From: Anaerolineaceae bacterium
Lineage (GTDB): Bacteria > Chloroflexota > Anaerolineae > Aggregatilineales > Phototrophicaceae
Assembly (NCBI GenBank): GCA_002702065.1
Contig: NZXX01000004.1
Location: 195,748-259,747 of the forward strand
Direction of reading: 5' to 3'
DNA: 64,000 nucleotides
Each line of letters starts with the position of its first letter. The first letter of the stretch is position 1. Shown here piece after piece: positions 36,275-45,100 of this stretch. The position numbers and the translations under genes are program-made. Under the pieces are notes generated by a model. It made no database searches. It was given only the letters and a program-made list of their open reading frames with translations, and was not told the origin of the DNA.

Positions 36275-37891
36275 ATGTTACGTAAGTTAGGTTTTTTGAT
36301 GAGTGCCCTGCTGCTCATCGCGCTGGTGCTGCCAGTCGCCGCCCAGGACGAAGAGCCATTCGCCCTGACCATCATGCACACCAATGACGTCCATGCCGAG
36401 CATGAAGCGGTGTTCGATGGTGGTGGTGGGGCTGCGCGGCAGGCAACCGTCGTGCAGCAGATCCGCGATGAAGGCGGCAATTCCGTCCTGCTCGACGGCG
36501 GCGACCGCTTCACCGGGACGCTGTTCCACATTCAGTGGCAGGGGCAGGACAGCGCCCAGATTATGAATGCCATTGGTTACGACGCCATGACATTGGGTAA
36601 TCATGAATTCGACAACGGTGACGAAGTGCTGGCCGCGTTCATCGACGCGCTGGAATTCCCGGTAGTCACCGCGAACGTGGACTTCAGCGAATCGCCCGTT
36701 CTGGCCGACAAGGTAAGCCCTTACGTCGTCCTTGAAGTGGGCGGCGAACAGGTCGGCGTCATCGGTCTGGTCACGCCGGAATCCGAAATTCTGTCCTCGC
36801 CCGGCCCGGAACTGGTCTTTAACAATGACCTCGTCGGCGTCACCCAGAGCATGGTCGATGAACTGACCGAACAGGGCGTCAACAAGATCATCCTGCTGAC
36901 CCATATCGGCTACGAAGCGGACAACATGGTCGCCCAGAACGTCAGCGGTGTCGACGTGGTCGTCGGCGGCCACACCAACACCTTCCTCAGCAACACCTAT
37001 GCCGGTGCGGTTGGTGAATACCCCACCGTTCTGGAAAGCGCCAGCGGTGAACCGGTTCTGGTCGTTCAGGCCAGTACACGCACCCAATACCTGGGCCGCC
37101 TCGACGTTGAATTCGACGCCGCCGGCCTGCTGACCAGCTGGGAAGGCGACGCCATCCTGCTGTCCCGCTACATTACACCCGACCCGGATGTTTCCGACAT
37201 CGTCGCCGGACTGGCGGAACCGATTGCCGAACTGCAAGCGCTGCCCGTCGGCGAAGCAGGTGCCTTCCTGCAAGGTGACCGCGGCGTCTGCCGTGTCGAA
37301 GAATGTAACCTGGGTAACCTGATCGCCGATGCCATGCGTGCCGATACCGGCGCACAGATCGCCTTCATGAATGGTGGCGGTATTCGTGCCAGCATCGACG
37401 AAGGTGAAATCACCCTGGGTGAAGTCCTCACGGTGCAGCCGTTCCAGAACCTGCTCAGTACCTTTGAACTCAGCGGTGCCGATGTGATCGCAGCCCTGGA
37501 AAATGGTGTGTCGCAGATTCAACTGAACGACCAGGGTCAGGTCAGCCGCGATGGCGCAGCAGGCCGCTTCCTCCAGGTTTCCGGTATTCGCTACACCATT
37601 GACCCCACGCTGGAACCCGGCAGCCGCATTGTCAGCGCCGAAGTGCTGAACGATGCTGGTGAATACGAGCCGATCGATCCGGAAGCGACTTACAGCGTCG
37701 CAACCCTGAACTTCATCCGCACCGGTGGTGATGGCTTCAGCATCCTCAACGATAACGCTATCAACCCGTATGATTTTGGTGACCTGGACTTTGAAGTGAC
37801 TCTGGACTACGTCGAGGCCAACAGCCCCGTCGCCCCAGAAACAGAAGGCCGCATCACCTACGTCAATGCGGAAGTCGCCCCGATGCCGTAA
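36275..37891 (+). CDS. Secreted 5'-nucleotidase / bifunctional metallophosphatase
   Basis: 538 residues. It has a signal peptide (MLRKLGFLMSALLLIALVLP then VAAQ, cut near residue 24), and the N-terminal metallophosphoesterase motifs IMHTNDVHAEHE, LLDGGDRFTGT, TLGNHEFDNG, LLTHIGYEAD and VVGGHTNTF. The C-terminal 5_nucleotid_C domain has GNLIADAMRADTGAQIAFMN and a final FIRTGGDGFSIL. It hydrolyses extracellular nucleotides (UshA/NtpA-like) to supply nucleoside and phosphate. There is no C-terminal anchor. A strong terminator follows. Confidence 0.93.
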   Translation: MLRKLGFLMSALLLIALVLPVAAQDEEPFALTIMHTNDVHAEHEAVFDGGGGAARQATVVQQIRDEGGNSVLLDGGDRFTGTLFHIQWQGQDSAQIMNAIGYDAMTLGNHEFDNGDEVLAAFIDALEFPVVTANVDFSESPVLADKVSPYVVLEVGGEQVGVIGLVTPESEILSSPGPELVFNNDLVGVTQSMVDELTEQGVNKIILLTHIGYEADNMVAQNVSGVDVVVGGHTNTFLSNTYAGAVGEYPTVLESASGEPVLVVQASTRTQYLGRLDVEFDAAGLLTSWEGDAILLSRYITPDPDVSDIVAGLAEPIAELQALPVGEAGAFLQGDRGVCRVEECNLGNLIADAMRADTGAQIAFMNGGGIRASIDEGEITLGEVLTVQPFQNLLSTFELSGADVIAALENGVSQIQLNDQGQVSRDGAAGRFLQVSGIRYTIDPTLEPGSRIVSAEVLNDAGEYEPIDPEATYSVATLNFIRTGGDGFSILNDNAINPYDFGDLDFEVTLDYVEANSPVAPETEGRITYVNAEVAPMP

Positions 37892-37909
37892 CTGGCACAT
37901 CTGATTACG

Positions 37910-37947
37910 AAAAGCCGGTGGCCGCGCGTCGCCGGCTTTTTATTTTT
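37910..37947 (+). terminator. Rho-independent terminator of the 5'-nucleotidase gene
   Basis: AAAAGCCGG (37910-37918) pairs with CCGGCTTTT (37932-37940), with further G/C pairing inside, followed by TATTTTT. Confidence 0.85.
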
Positions 37948-37966
37948 CTCTGTGTCACCTTTGATA

Positions 37967-37972
37967 TACAAT
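37967..37972 (+). promoter_or_regulatory. -10 box before the TPR protein gene
   Basis: TACAAT at 37967-37972 sits just after the upstream terminator. A start near 37979 would fall after the GTG at 37952 but before the GTG at 38006, supporting the latter as the translation start. The -35 is weak. Confidence 0.4.
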
Positions 37973-38005
37973 TTGAATGCGAGGACCAACCAGAGGGGGA
38001 AGGCC

Positions 38006-40195
38006 GTGGGAAGCGAACAGGCACGGAATCTCAGGCGTCAGGGTATTGCCGCGGCCAAAGCTGGGCAGAATGATGAAGCACGGACCCTGCTGCAACAAGC
38101 TATTCGGCTCGAGCCGGATAACGAAGCCGCCTGGATCTGGCTGGCAAGCATCGCCCGCGACCGGCGCGAACGGTTGTTTTGTTTTCAGAAACTGCTGGAA
38201 ATTAACCCGCAAAACGAAACCGCACTCAATGCGCTCAGCGCGATGGGCATCACCCCTCAGCAACTTTTCGGCCAGCAGCCAGGCGCGCCGGCAGCACCGG
38301 TCAGGACAGAAACCCAATCTGAGCCAACCCCGGCAGAAATACCCGCACCGCCTACATCGCAGGCCGGTGTCCCGGTTGCCGACCCGCAGCGTCTGGCAAA
38401 TGCCCAGCAGCGTGTGGATGAAATTCTTCGCCAGTACCAGCTTGAACAGGACCGGCTCGAAGGCATCGAGTGGGTGCGCAAAACCCGCGGGCGCGCCGGT
38501 GAACGTGACTCGCTGTACCTCCGGCTTTATGTCTGGGGCGGCACCATCGGCATCATTGTCGCTGCCTTGCTCATCGGCGGGCTGGTCGTCTGGAACACCC
38601 CCAGCCTGCGCGGTATCGTCTTCGCGCCCACCTGGACGCCGACCTTTACGCCAACGCTTACGCCGACCAGTACGCCCGGCTTTACTCCAACCCCATCACC
38701 CACGCCGGAGCTGACCCTGACACCCAGCCCAACCATTAACCCTGACATTCAGGAAGGCCGCATCGACTCCCCGCCTGAGCCAACGCGGGTCTACCCACCC
38801 ATCGCCAACCGGCGGCTGGTTGATGCGCTGGCGCTGATCAACCGGGGTGATTACGCCATTGCGCTGCCCACGCTGGTACGCGAACGCGAAGCGACTGAAC
38901 TCAGCTTCGACGCCGCGCCATATTATTATGAAGCACTGGCGCTGCTGCGGGCCGGTGACCTGGATAACGCGCTGGAGCGATTGCAGGAGGCTGAGGGCCG
39001 CTTGAGCGAAGCCCGCGATCAGGACTTCAAACCCTTGCTCGACACCGGCTTTGCACAGGTGCATCTGGCCATGGCCGAGCGTGCCTTTGACAACGGCGAT
39101 AACAGCCTCGCCTTCGATATGCTCGATGCAACCGAGCTTCGCGCCCAGGCCGCCGTTGCCAATGACCCACTGCTGGTGCAGGCGCATCTGGCTTTGGCCG
39201 AGCGTTATCAACTCGAAAACCAGTGGGATGACGCCCTGGATGTTTTGAACGAAGCCCTTGATATTCCCGAACTGCAAGCTGACGCCAACCTGATTGTCGA
39301 GCGCGGCAGCATTTATTTCGAGCGCGATGAGCTGGACCAGGCCGCTCAGGAAGCCTACACCGCCCTGTATATCGACCCAACCATTGAAGAAGCCTACCTG
39401 CTCCAGATCAGGACCGCGCTGGCAAAAGGCGATCCGGGGCTGGCGGTCATTTATGCGCAGAATTACCTGTTCTTCTACCCCGGCAGCGCCGAAGGTTACA
39501 AGCTGCTGGGTGATGCGCGCGTCGCGGAAGGCAACACGGACCTTGCGCTGGCCGCCTATAATCAGGCGCTGGCAGCTGAGGAGCAGACACCGGTAACATT
39601 CGATGCGCTGGTGTCCCGTGCGAATATTTACATGGAGCAGCGGCGTTACGATCAGGCGCAGCAGGACTTTACCGAGGCGGTCCGAATCCAGTCAAACGAT
39701 GACATCCGCGCCGACCGTATGCAGGCTGCTTACCTCGCGGGCAGCTATACCACCGTCCTGAGCGATATTGCCGCCCTGCGCGATTCTGGCGTGATGTCTG
39801 CTGCGGAGATGGACCTGCTCAATGCCAGGGTGCTGATTGACCGCGCCAGCGAAAGCGATACCGACACCCTCACCGAGGCGCTCGGCCTGCTTAACCGTGC
39901 TGGTAATGCCGTACCCGGCGGTTTACAACCGGTCGCGAGGGAATATCAGGCACGGGCACAATATCTGCTTGGCGAATATGATGATGCCCTCAACAGCATC
40001 GAAACCGCCCTCAACAGCACTGAAACCGGCAGTCGTCATTTCTTGCGCGGGCAAATTCTCGAAGCACTGGATCAGGTCGAACCGGCGCGGCGGGAATATG
40101 AGTGGGTTGTGTCGTGGAGTGAAATATATCCCTACCCGTTCCTGCCCGATGCGCGCCGCCGCCTGAACAGCCTGCCGCAACCCGAGCAACCGTAG
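38006..40195 (+). CDS. Membrane-anchored TPR protein
   Basis: 729 residues from GTG 38006, which has a strong AGAGGGGGAAGG site; the frame could begin at GTG 37952. A cytosolic TPR (residues 5-75) is followed by a Pro/Ala linker and one membrane segment (about 175-197). Then comes a Thr/Pro-rich stalk (TPTFTPTLTPTSTPGFTPTP) and a large set of TPR helices from about 270 to the end. The topology places the small TPR inside and the long solenoid outside. Such proteins typically scaffold surface complexes; the partner is unknown. Co-occurrence with the acidic [DE]WL proteins nearby is suggestive. Confidence 0.8.
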   Translation: MGSEQARNLRRQGIAAAKAGQNDEARTLLQQAIRLEPDNEAAWIWLASIARDRRERLFCFQKLLEINPQNETALNALSAMGITPQQLFGQQPGAPAAPVRTETQSEPTPAEIPAPPTSQAGVPVADPQRLANAQQRVDEILRQYQLEQDRLEGIEWVRKTRGRAGERDSLYLRLYVWGGTIGIIVAALLIGGLVVWNTPSLRGIVFAPTWTPTFTPTLTPTSTPGFTPTPSPTPELTLTPSPTINPDIQEGRIDSPPEPTRVYPPIANRRLVDALALINRGDYAIALPTLVREREATELSFDAAPYYYEALALLRAGDLDNALERLQEAEGRLSEARDQDFKPLLDTGFAQVHLAMAERAFDNGDNSLAFDMLDATELRAQAAVANDPLLVQAHLALAERYQLENQWDDALDVLNEALDIPELQADANLIVERGSIYFERDELDQAAQEAYTALYIDPTIEEAYLLQIRTALAKGDPGLAVIYAQNYLFFYPGSAEGYKLLGDARVAEGNTDLALAAYNQALAAEEQTPVTFDALVSRANIYMEQRRYDQAQQDFTEAVRIQSNDDIRADRMQAAYLAGSYTTVLSDIAALRDSGVMSAAEMDLLNARVLIDRASESDTDTLTEALGLLNRAGNAVPGGLQPVAREYQARAQYLLGEYDDALNSIETALNSTETGSRHFLRGQILEALDQVEPARREYEWVVSWSEIYPYPFLPDARRRLNSLPQPEQP

Positions 40196-40197
40196 GC

Positions 40198-40746
40198 TTA
40201 ATGCGGCAGAATGGCGTTGAGTTCGATGCGTTGATGACCGATGACTGCGGAGACAAACGTTTCATCCGGCCCAAATACGCCCTGCCGCACAAAGCGATGA
40301 TCGCTTCGTGTCTGGACTTCGGCATACAATGCGACCGGGTCAATGAGCCAGTATTCGTGCACCCCGAATTTTTCGTACAGTTCAAATTTCTTCCCCCGGT
40401 CTTGTCTTTCAGAGCCGGGCGAAATCACTTCAACGACTAATTCAGGAGCGCCATGCAAATACTTGCCATCCACCGCGCCGCACTGACTATCTGTCGCCAA
40501 CCATACAAGATCAGGCTGGACCACATTTTCATCATTCAGATGAACATCAACAGGGGCAAGATATAGTTTCCCCTGGGGTGCCAGCGTGTTAAGAAGCAGG
40601 GCCAGCCGAAACAGAATTTCCTGATGAATCAACAACGGCGCAGGACTCACAACCAGCTCCCCATCAATCAGTTCAACAGGTGTATTTGTTTCTGGCAATT
40701 CAAGAAATTCTGAGGCGGTCATGCGTGTCTGAATCTGGTCGGACAT
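40198..40746 (-). CDS. Uma2-family (DUF820) putative restriction endonuclease
   Basis: 182 residues from ATG 40744-40746 (MSDQIQTRMTASEFLELPE). The PD-(D/E)XK core is present: VDVHLNDENVVQPDLVWLA (active-site Asp), PELVVEVISPGSERQDRGKK (Glu and downstream Lys) and EYWLIDP. Uma2 proteins are abundant in cyanobacteria and Chloroflexota; their role is uncertain. It is single-copy here and convergent with the TPR gene with a 2-bp gap. Confidence 0.88.
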   Translation of the reverse strand: MSDQIQTRMTASEFLELPETNTPVELIDGELVVSPAPLLIHQEILFRLALLLNTLAPQGKLYLAPVDVHLNDENVVQPDLVWLATDSQCGAVDGKYLHGAPELVVEVISPGSERQDRGKKFELYEKFGVHEYWLIDPVALYAEVQTRSDHRFVRQGVFGPDETFVSAVIGHQRIELNAILPH

Positions 40747-40807
40747 TCGGCCTGCTCTCCAAAAACTTTGCATACAGTGTGCCACAATTGGATTACAAAT
40801 CGCAAGC

Positions 40808-41935
40808 TCATTCGTCGATCCAGCGCAGGACGTACCGTCCCCGTTGATCCTGCGACGTCGCAGTGTACATATAGGTCACTCCGTCAACGACGAGCAAGTC
40901 GGCGTGGCCTATCCCAAAGTTAAACGTAACCGGCATCAATACCGGGTTGCCGGGGTACTTCTCCCAGGGGCCATCGATCTCCGGGCCGGTGGATCGCGCG
41001 AACCCTAACCCAAACTGCGTATCCATACCGCGTTCCAGTACGTCCGGCCCACGCACCCCTTCGTAGGCCATATAATAATGATCGCCAACCCGCAGCACAT
41101 CAGCCGAACTGATATAGCGGAAATCAAAGTACGGGTTAACCGCCGGTCCTTCCGTAACATCCAGCGGCCCATATTCCGCCGCACCGGCAAACAGCGGATC
41201 ATGATCGCATAAGCGTAGCTGGCTCAGGTCGTCATGGCGATTGCCTTTGTAGCAACGCATGTGCCCCGGTGCAGAACCAGCCCCCATAAACACGTAGAGC
41301 GTATCCCCCTCAACGTACAACCCCGGCGGCGCACCAACCAGACAATCATGCACCTCACCACGAATATTGGGGTGCGGGCCGATGCGCTCCACAGCCGTAC
41401 AGGGTGCATATGAGCTGGGCCAGGTGCCGCCTGGCGTACGCAGAAACACCCAGTCCGACCAGTTAAGGCCATCATCGGACCGGCGCAGGATTGTCTGCGC
41501 ATGCCACTCATACGCCAGATAAGCCTCATCCGCTGCGAAAAAGACACGGGGATACTGCTGGGCCGTGATGTGGTCCTGTTCATCAGTACACGGGCACGAC
41601 TCGCATGGCATGGTACAGACCGGCGTCGTCAGCGCGAACGACTGGCCCCCATCCTGGCTTTCCCAACGGGTGAGGCAACCCGGAAAGGACACGGGTTCGC
41701 CACACTGATCGATCACCCCGGCAGACTGATCGCTCGCGTGCAGATACGACCAGAACACGCCATCGCCCCGATAGACCGTATCGCTCTCGCCAACGGGCAA
41801 TCCAACGTCCTCGACATCGACCACCCACTCGGCGGTGCCTGCCCAAAAATCCGCCAGTGTAGGCGGCGATTGCGCCAGTAATGGCAAGGTAATGATATTC
41901 ATACTAAGGGTTAAAAGAATGGTACGCCACGCCAT
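40808..41935 (-). CDS. Secreted protein with glycoside-hydrolase-like beta-propeller
   Basis: 375 residues: signal peptide (MAWRTILLTLSMNIITLPLL, then AQ), then short blade-like strands such as SYLHASDQSAGV, YLAYEWHAQTILRRSDDGLN and YYMAYEGVRGPDVLERG. FARSTGPEIDGPWEKYPGNP is close to the motif of GH43/GH62/GH117-type five-bladed propellers. A Cys-rich stretch (VCTMPCESCPCTDEQ) near residue 107 may form disulfides. Catalytic residues are not certain. It is divergent from the acidic repeat gene. A glycan-binding or arabinan-like hydrolase is the best guess. Confidence 0.6.
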   Translation of the reverse strand: MAWRTILLTLSMNIITLPLLAQSPPTLADFWAGTAEWVVDVEDVGLPVGESDTVYRGDGVFWSYLHASDQSAGVIDQCGEPVSFPGCLTRWESQDGGQSFALTTPVCTMPCESCPCTDEQDHITAQQYPRVFFAADEAYLAYEWHAQTILRRSDDGLNWSDWVFLRTPGGTWPSSYAPCTAVERIGPHPNIRGEVHDCLVGAPPGLYVEGDTLYVFMGAGSAPGHMRCYKGNRHDDLSQLRLCDHDPLFAGAAEYGPLDVTEGPAVNPYFDFRYISSADVLRVGDHYYMAYEGVRGPDVLERGMDTQFGLGFARSTGPEIDGPWEKYPGNPVLMPVTFNFGIGHADLLVVDGVTYMYTATSQDQRGRYVLRWIDE

Positions 41936-41955
41936 GCGGGAATCTCTTTGCCAAC

Positions 41956-41984
41956 TTGAGCATAATTGTGAGATAGTATATATT
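41956..41984 (+). promoter_or_regulatory. Promoter of the acidic repeat operon, site 1
   Basis: TTGAGC (41956-41961), a 17-nt spacer and TATATT (41979-41984) in the AT-rich region upstream of the giant acidic gene. Confidence 0.55.
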
Positions 41985-42042
41985 ACAGAATGAAGGGTGA
42001 GCCTGTATTAAGATCTCAAACCAGTTTTTATTCTCGGTATGT

Positions 42043-42048
42043 TATAAT
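42043..42048 (+). promoter_or_regulatory. Promoter of the acidic repeat operon, site 2
   Basis: A perfect TATAAT at 42043-42048, 57 nt before the ATG at 42105, with no clear -35. A second start for the same gene is possible. Confidence 0.4.
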
Positions 42049-42104
42049 AAATCAATCCATTTATGGACCCTCGACCACGTCGCCAGCGAATGTAAAGGGA
42101 ATGT

Positions 42105-45100
42105 ATGGCTGATATTAGCCTGAGAGAATATCTGGATAAAGTCGACGCCCTGCTGCGCTCAGGGAAATCCGACGAAGTCATTCTCCATTGTCGCCAGATT
42201 TTGAAACAATATCCCAAAAATGCGGCGGCCAATCGCTATCTCGGACAGGCACTGGTTCATGGGTCTACATATAACGAAGCCGAGCCCGTTCTGCGGCGGG
42301 TACTGGCCGCTTTTCCGGACGATGTGGTGGCACATTCGGCCCTCAGCGACGTCCACGACCGGCGCGGCAGCAGCAACGAAGCGATCTGGCATCTGGAGCG
42401 CGCGCTGGAAGGTGCCCCCAATGACGCCCGGTTGATCGAAAAACTGCGCCGTTTATACCAACGTTATCGCAAAATTGAAGACCCGCAAATCCAACTGACC
42501 ACTGGCGCGGTCGCCCGGCAGTATATCCGCAACGGGTTGTATGCACAGGCTGTCGACACCCTTCAAACCACGCTCGAAAAATCGCCCAAACGCATTGATC
42601 TGCGCCTGATGCTGGCCGAAACCCTGTGGACAGCGGATATGCAGGTCGAGGCGGCGGAAACGGCGCTGGATGTGCTGAATACCCTGCCCTATTGCCTCGA
42701 AGCCAACCGCATCCTGACATTGCTCTGGCTGGCGGAAGGGCGACCATCCGACGCCCAGCGTTACCTCAACCAGATTCAGGAAATCGACCCCTACCTGGCC
42801 TTGCAACTGGCAGAGAACACCACACCGCCCAACGACGCGTTTATGGTGACCGAGCTGGATTACAGGCGGATTGCCGAAACCCAGATGACCGGTGAAAACC
42901 CCGACTGGCTGAGCGAAATCGACCAGGTCGAGACAACCGATCACGTCGCTATCGAAGATGACCTTACGGCTGCGGAATTTGAAACCGTCGATGATGATTA
43001 TGAAGACGAACTGCCAGACGACATACTCACCGACCTTGATGAGACCGGCATGGACGAAGCAGCGCCGGTCCCTGGCAGCGGTGGCACCGGCTACACCGGC
43101 TTGCTGGCTGCGCTCGGCGGTAATCAGGCAGAAACCGACCTTGAGGAAGACGACGACCTGCCGGCGAGTGAGGAACTCCCGGACTGGCTGATGGAAGCCG
43201 CGCCCCAGACTGAAGAAACACAGCTCCCGGCGTCCTTTGACGAAACGGACCTCGAAGACGATGGCACAGAACCCGAGGAAAAGCCAGTTACCGAATCCTT
43301 CGAAGAATCCGACGACGCGCTAGACTGGCTAAATCAGCCTGCTGACGCGGAAGCGCCCGACTTCTTCGAAAATGTCGAAAGCGACGAACCAAAGGAAGTT
43401 GATCCGCTGGCATGGATGCACGGCAGTGGCATCGAACTGCTGGACGAAAGTGAGCGCGAACCATCCGGCTTTCTTATTGATGACGAAGAGATGATTTTTC
43501 AGGACCCCTCGTCCATTAATCCACTGGCGTGGATGGAAGGCAGCGGCGTCGAACTTACGCAGCAGGACGAAAGCGCAATCAACTTTTTTGAAGACATGGA
43601 CGAAGACATGCCGGCGCGTGTCAGTGATGCGGATGAACCAGCACTCCCCGTTGTGGCAGACAATCAACCGCACCCAGTCACCCCGTCCGCCGAAGATGAA
43701 GGGGATGATTCGCTGGACTGGCTGACCGAAGCCGACCTGCTGGACACCGAAGATGAGCAAACCCTACCGACGGACCTCGACATCGCGCCATCAACCAGTG
43801 ATGATAGTATGGAATGGCTGCACGACGAATCCGTCCTGGATGAAATTCTGGATATAGAGGACCTGAGTGAGGGCCCAACCCAGGCAGCGGATACACCAGC
43901 AGTCACCATGGCGGATGACCCCGAAGAGACGGTGGATTTCTTCCCCGAAAATCAACGGGGGGTCGTGTCCACCGACATTTTACCCGGCAGCGATAACCGC
44001 GAAGAAGAAGCACCTGCAAGCGAATTTCAGGATACAGATTGGCAGAGTGACATGTCCGAAAACGATAAATTCGAACCACAATCTGACGACTTCGATCCGA
44101 ATAATCCTGAGTGGCTCGATCAGGAATCAGAACCGGCAGACGAGCCTGAAGCGGATGCAAACGCGCTTGACTGGATGACGGAATTATCCGAAGACGAGTC
44201 TGATGAAATTGCTGCTGAGACGGGCGCGGAACTGGACTGGCTGGTTGAAGACCCGGAAGAAAGCCGCGCCGTCACCAGTGAATTCAACTGGTTATCCGAA
44301 ACCGACGACGAGGAAGAAACCGGCGACGAGGCTGAAGTCAGTGATGAAGCAGCGGCGTGGTCCGACGACGAGGATGAGGACGCTATCCCTGCCGAAATCC
44401 CGGATTGGCTGGCGGCTGCCGAACCGGAACAAGCCACCAATCTGGCAGATGAAGTTGAAGAAACAGATGAGGCCGAAGAAGAGAATTTTGAGTGGCTGGA
44501 AAGCAACGCCGAGGCCAGCCTGACCGAAGCGCCGGACTGGCTCGAGGACATTGAGGCTGTAACGGAAGACGATGAAGAAACCGTTACCGAATTTGACGCG
44601 CAGGATACGCTTGGTTGGGCCAGCGATGAAGAATCCCAGCCAGTCGCTGAGTTTAATGCTGAGGATGTCGACACATTCGACTGGCTTGAATCCGACGAAG
44701 AATCGGAAGAACCCGCAGCCGAACCCGCTGAAATGCCGGACTGGCTGGCGAGTGTCCAACCCGAAGCAGAAGATGCTGACGAAGCAGCCGAACCGGTCGC
44801 TGAGTTCGACGCAGCTGATGCAGACACCTTCGACTGGCTTGAATCCGATGAAGACAACGACGAAGCGGAAGCTGAACCCGTTGAAATCCCCGATTGGCTG
44901 ACCAGCGTCCAACCCGAAACGGACGAAGCAGCCGAACCGGTCGCCGAGTTCAACGCGGCTGATGCGGACACGTTCGATTGGCTTGAAGACGACGAGGACG
45001 CCGAAGCGGAAGCTGAACCCGCCGAAATCCCCGATTGGCTGACCAGCGTCCAACCCGAAACAGAAGATGCTGACGAGGCAGCCGAACCGGTTGCTGAGTT

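Noticed and set aside
36287..37900. Minus-strand open frame of 537 residues over the 5'-nucleotidase
   Set aside because: The plus strand has a signal peptide and all phosphoesterase motifs. The antisense frame is a codon-bias shadow with no recognisable domain.
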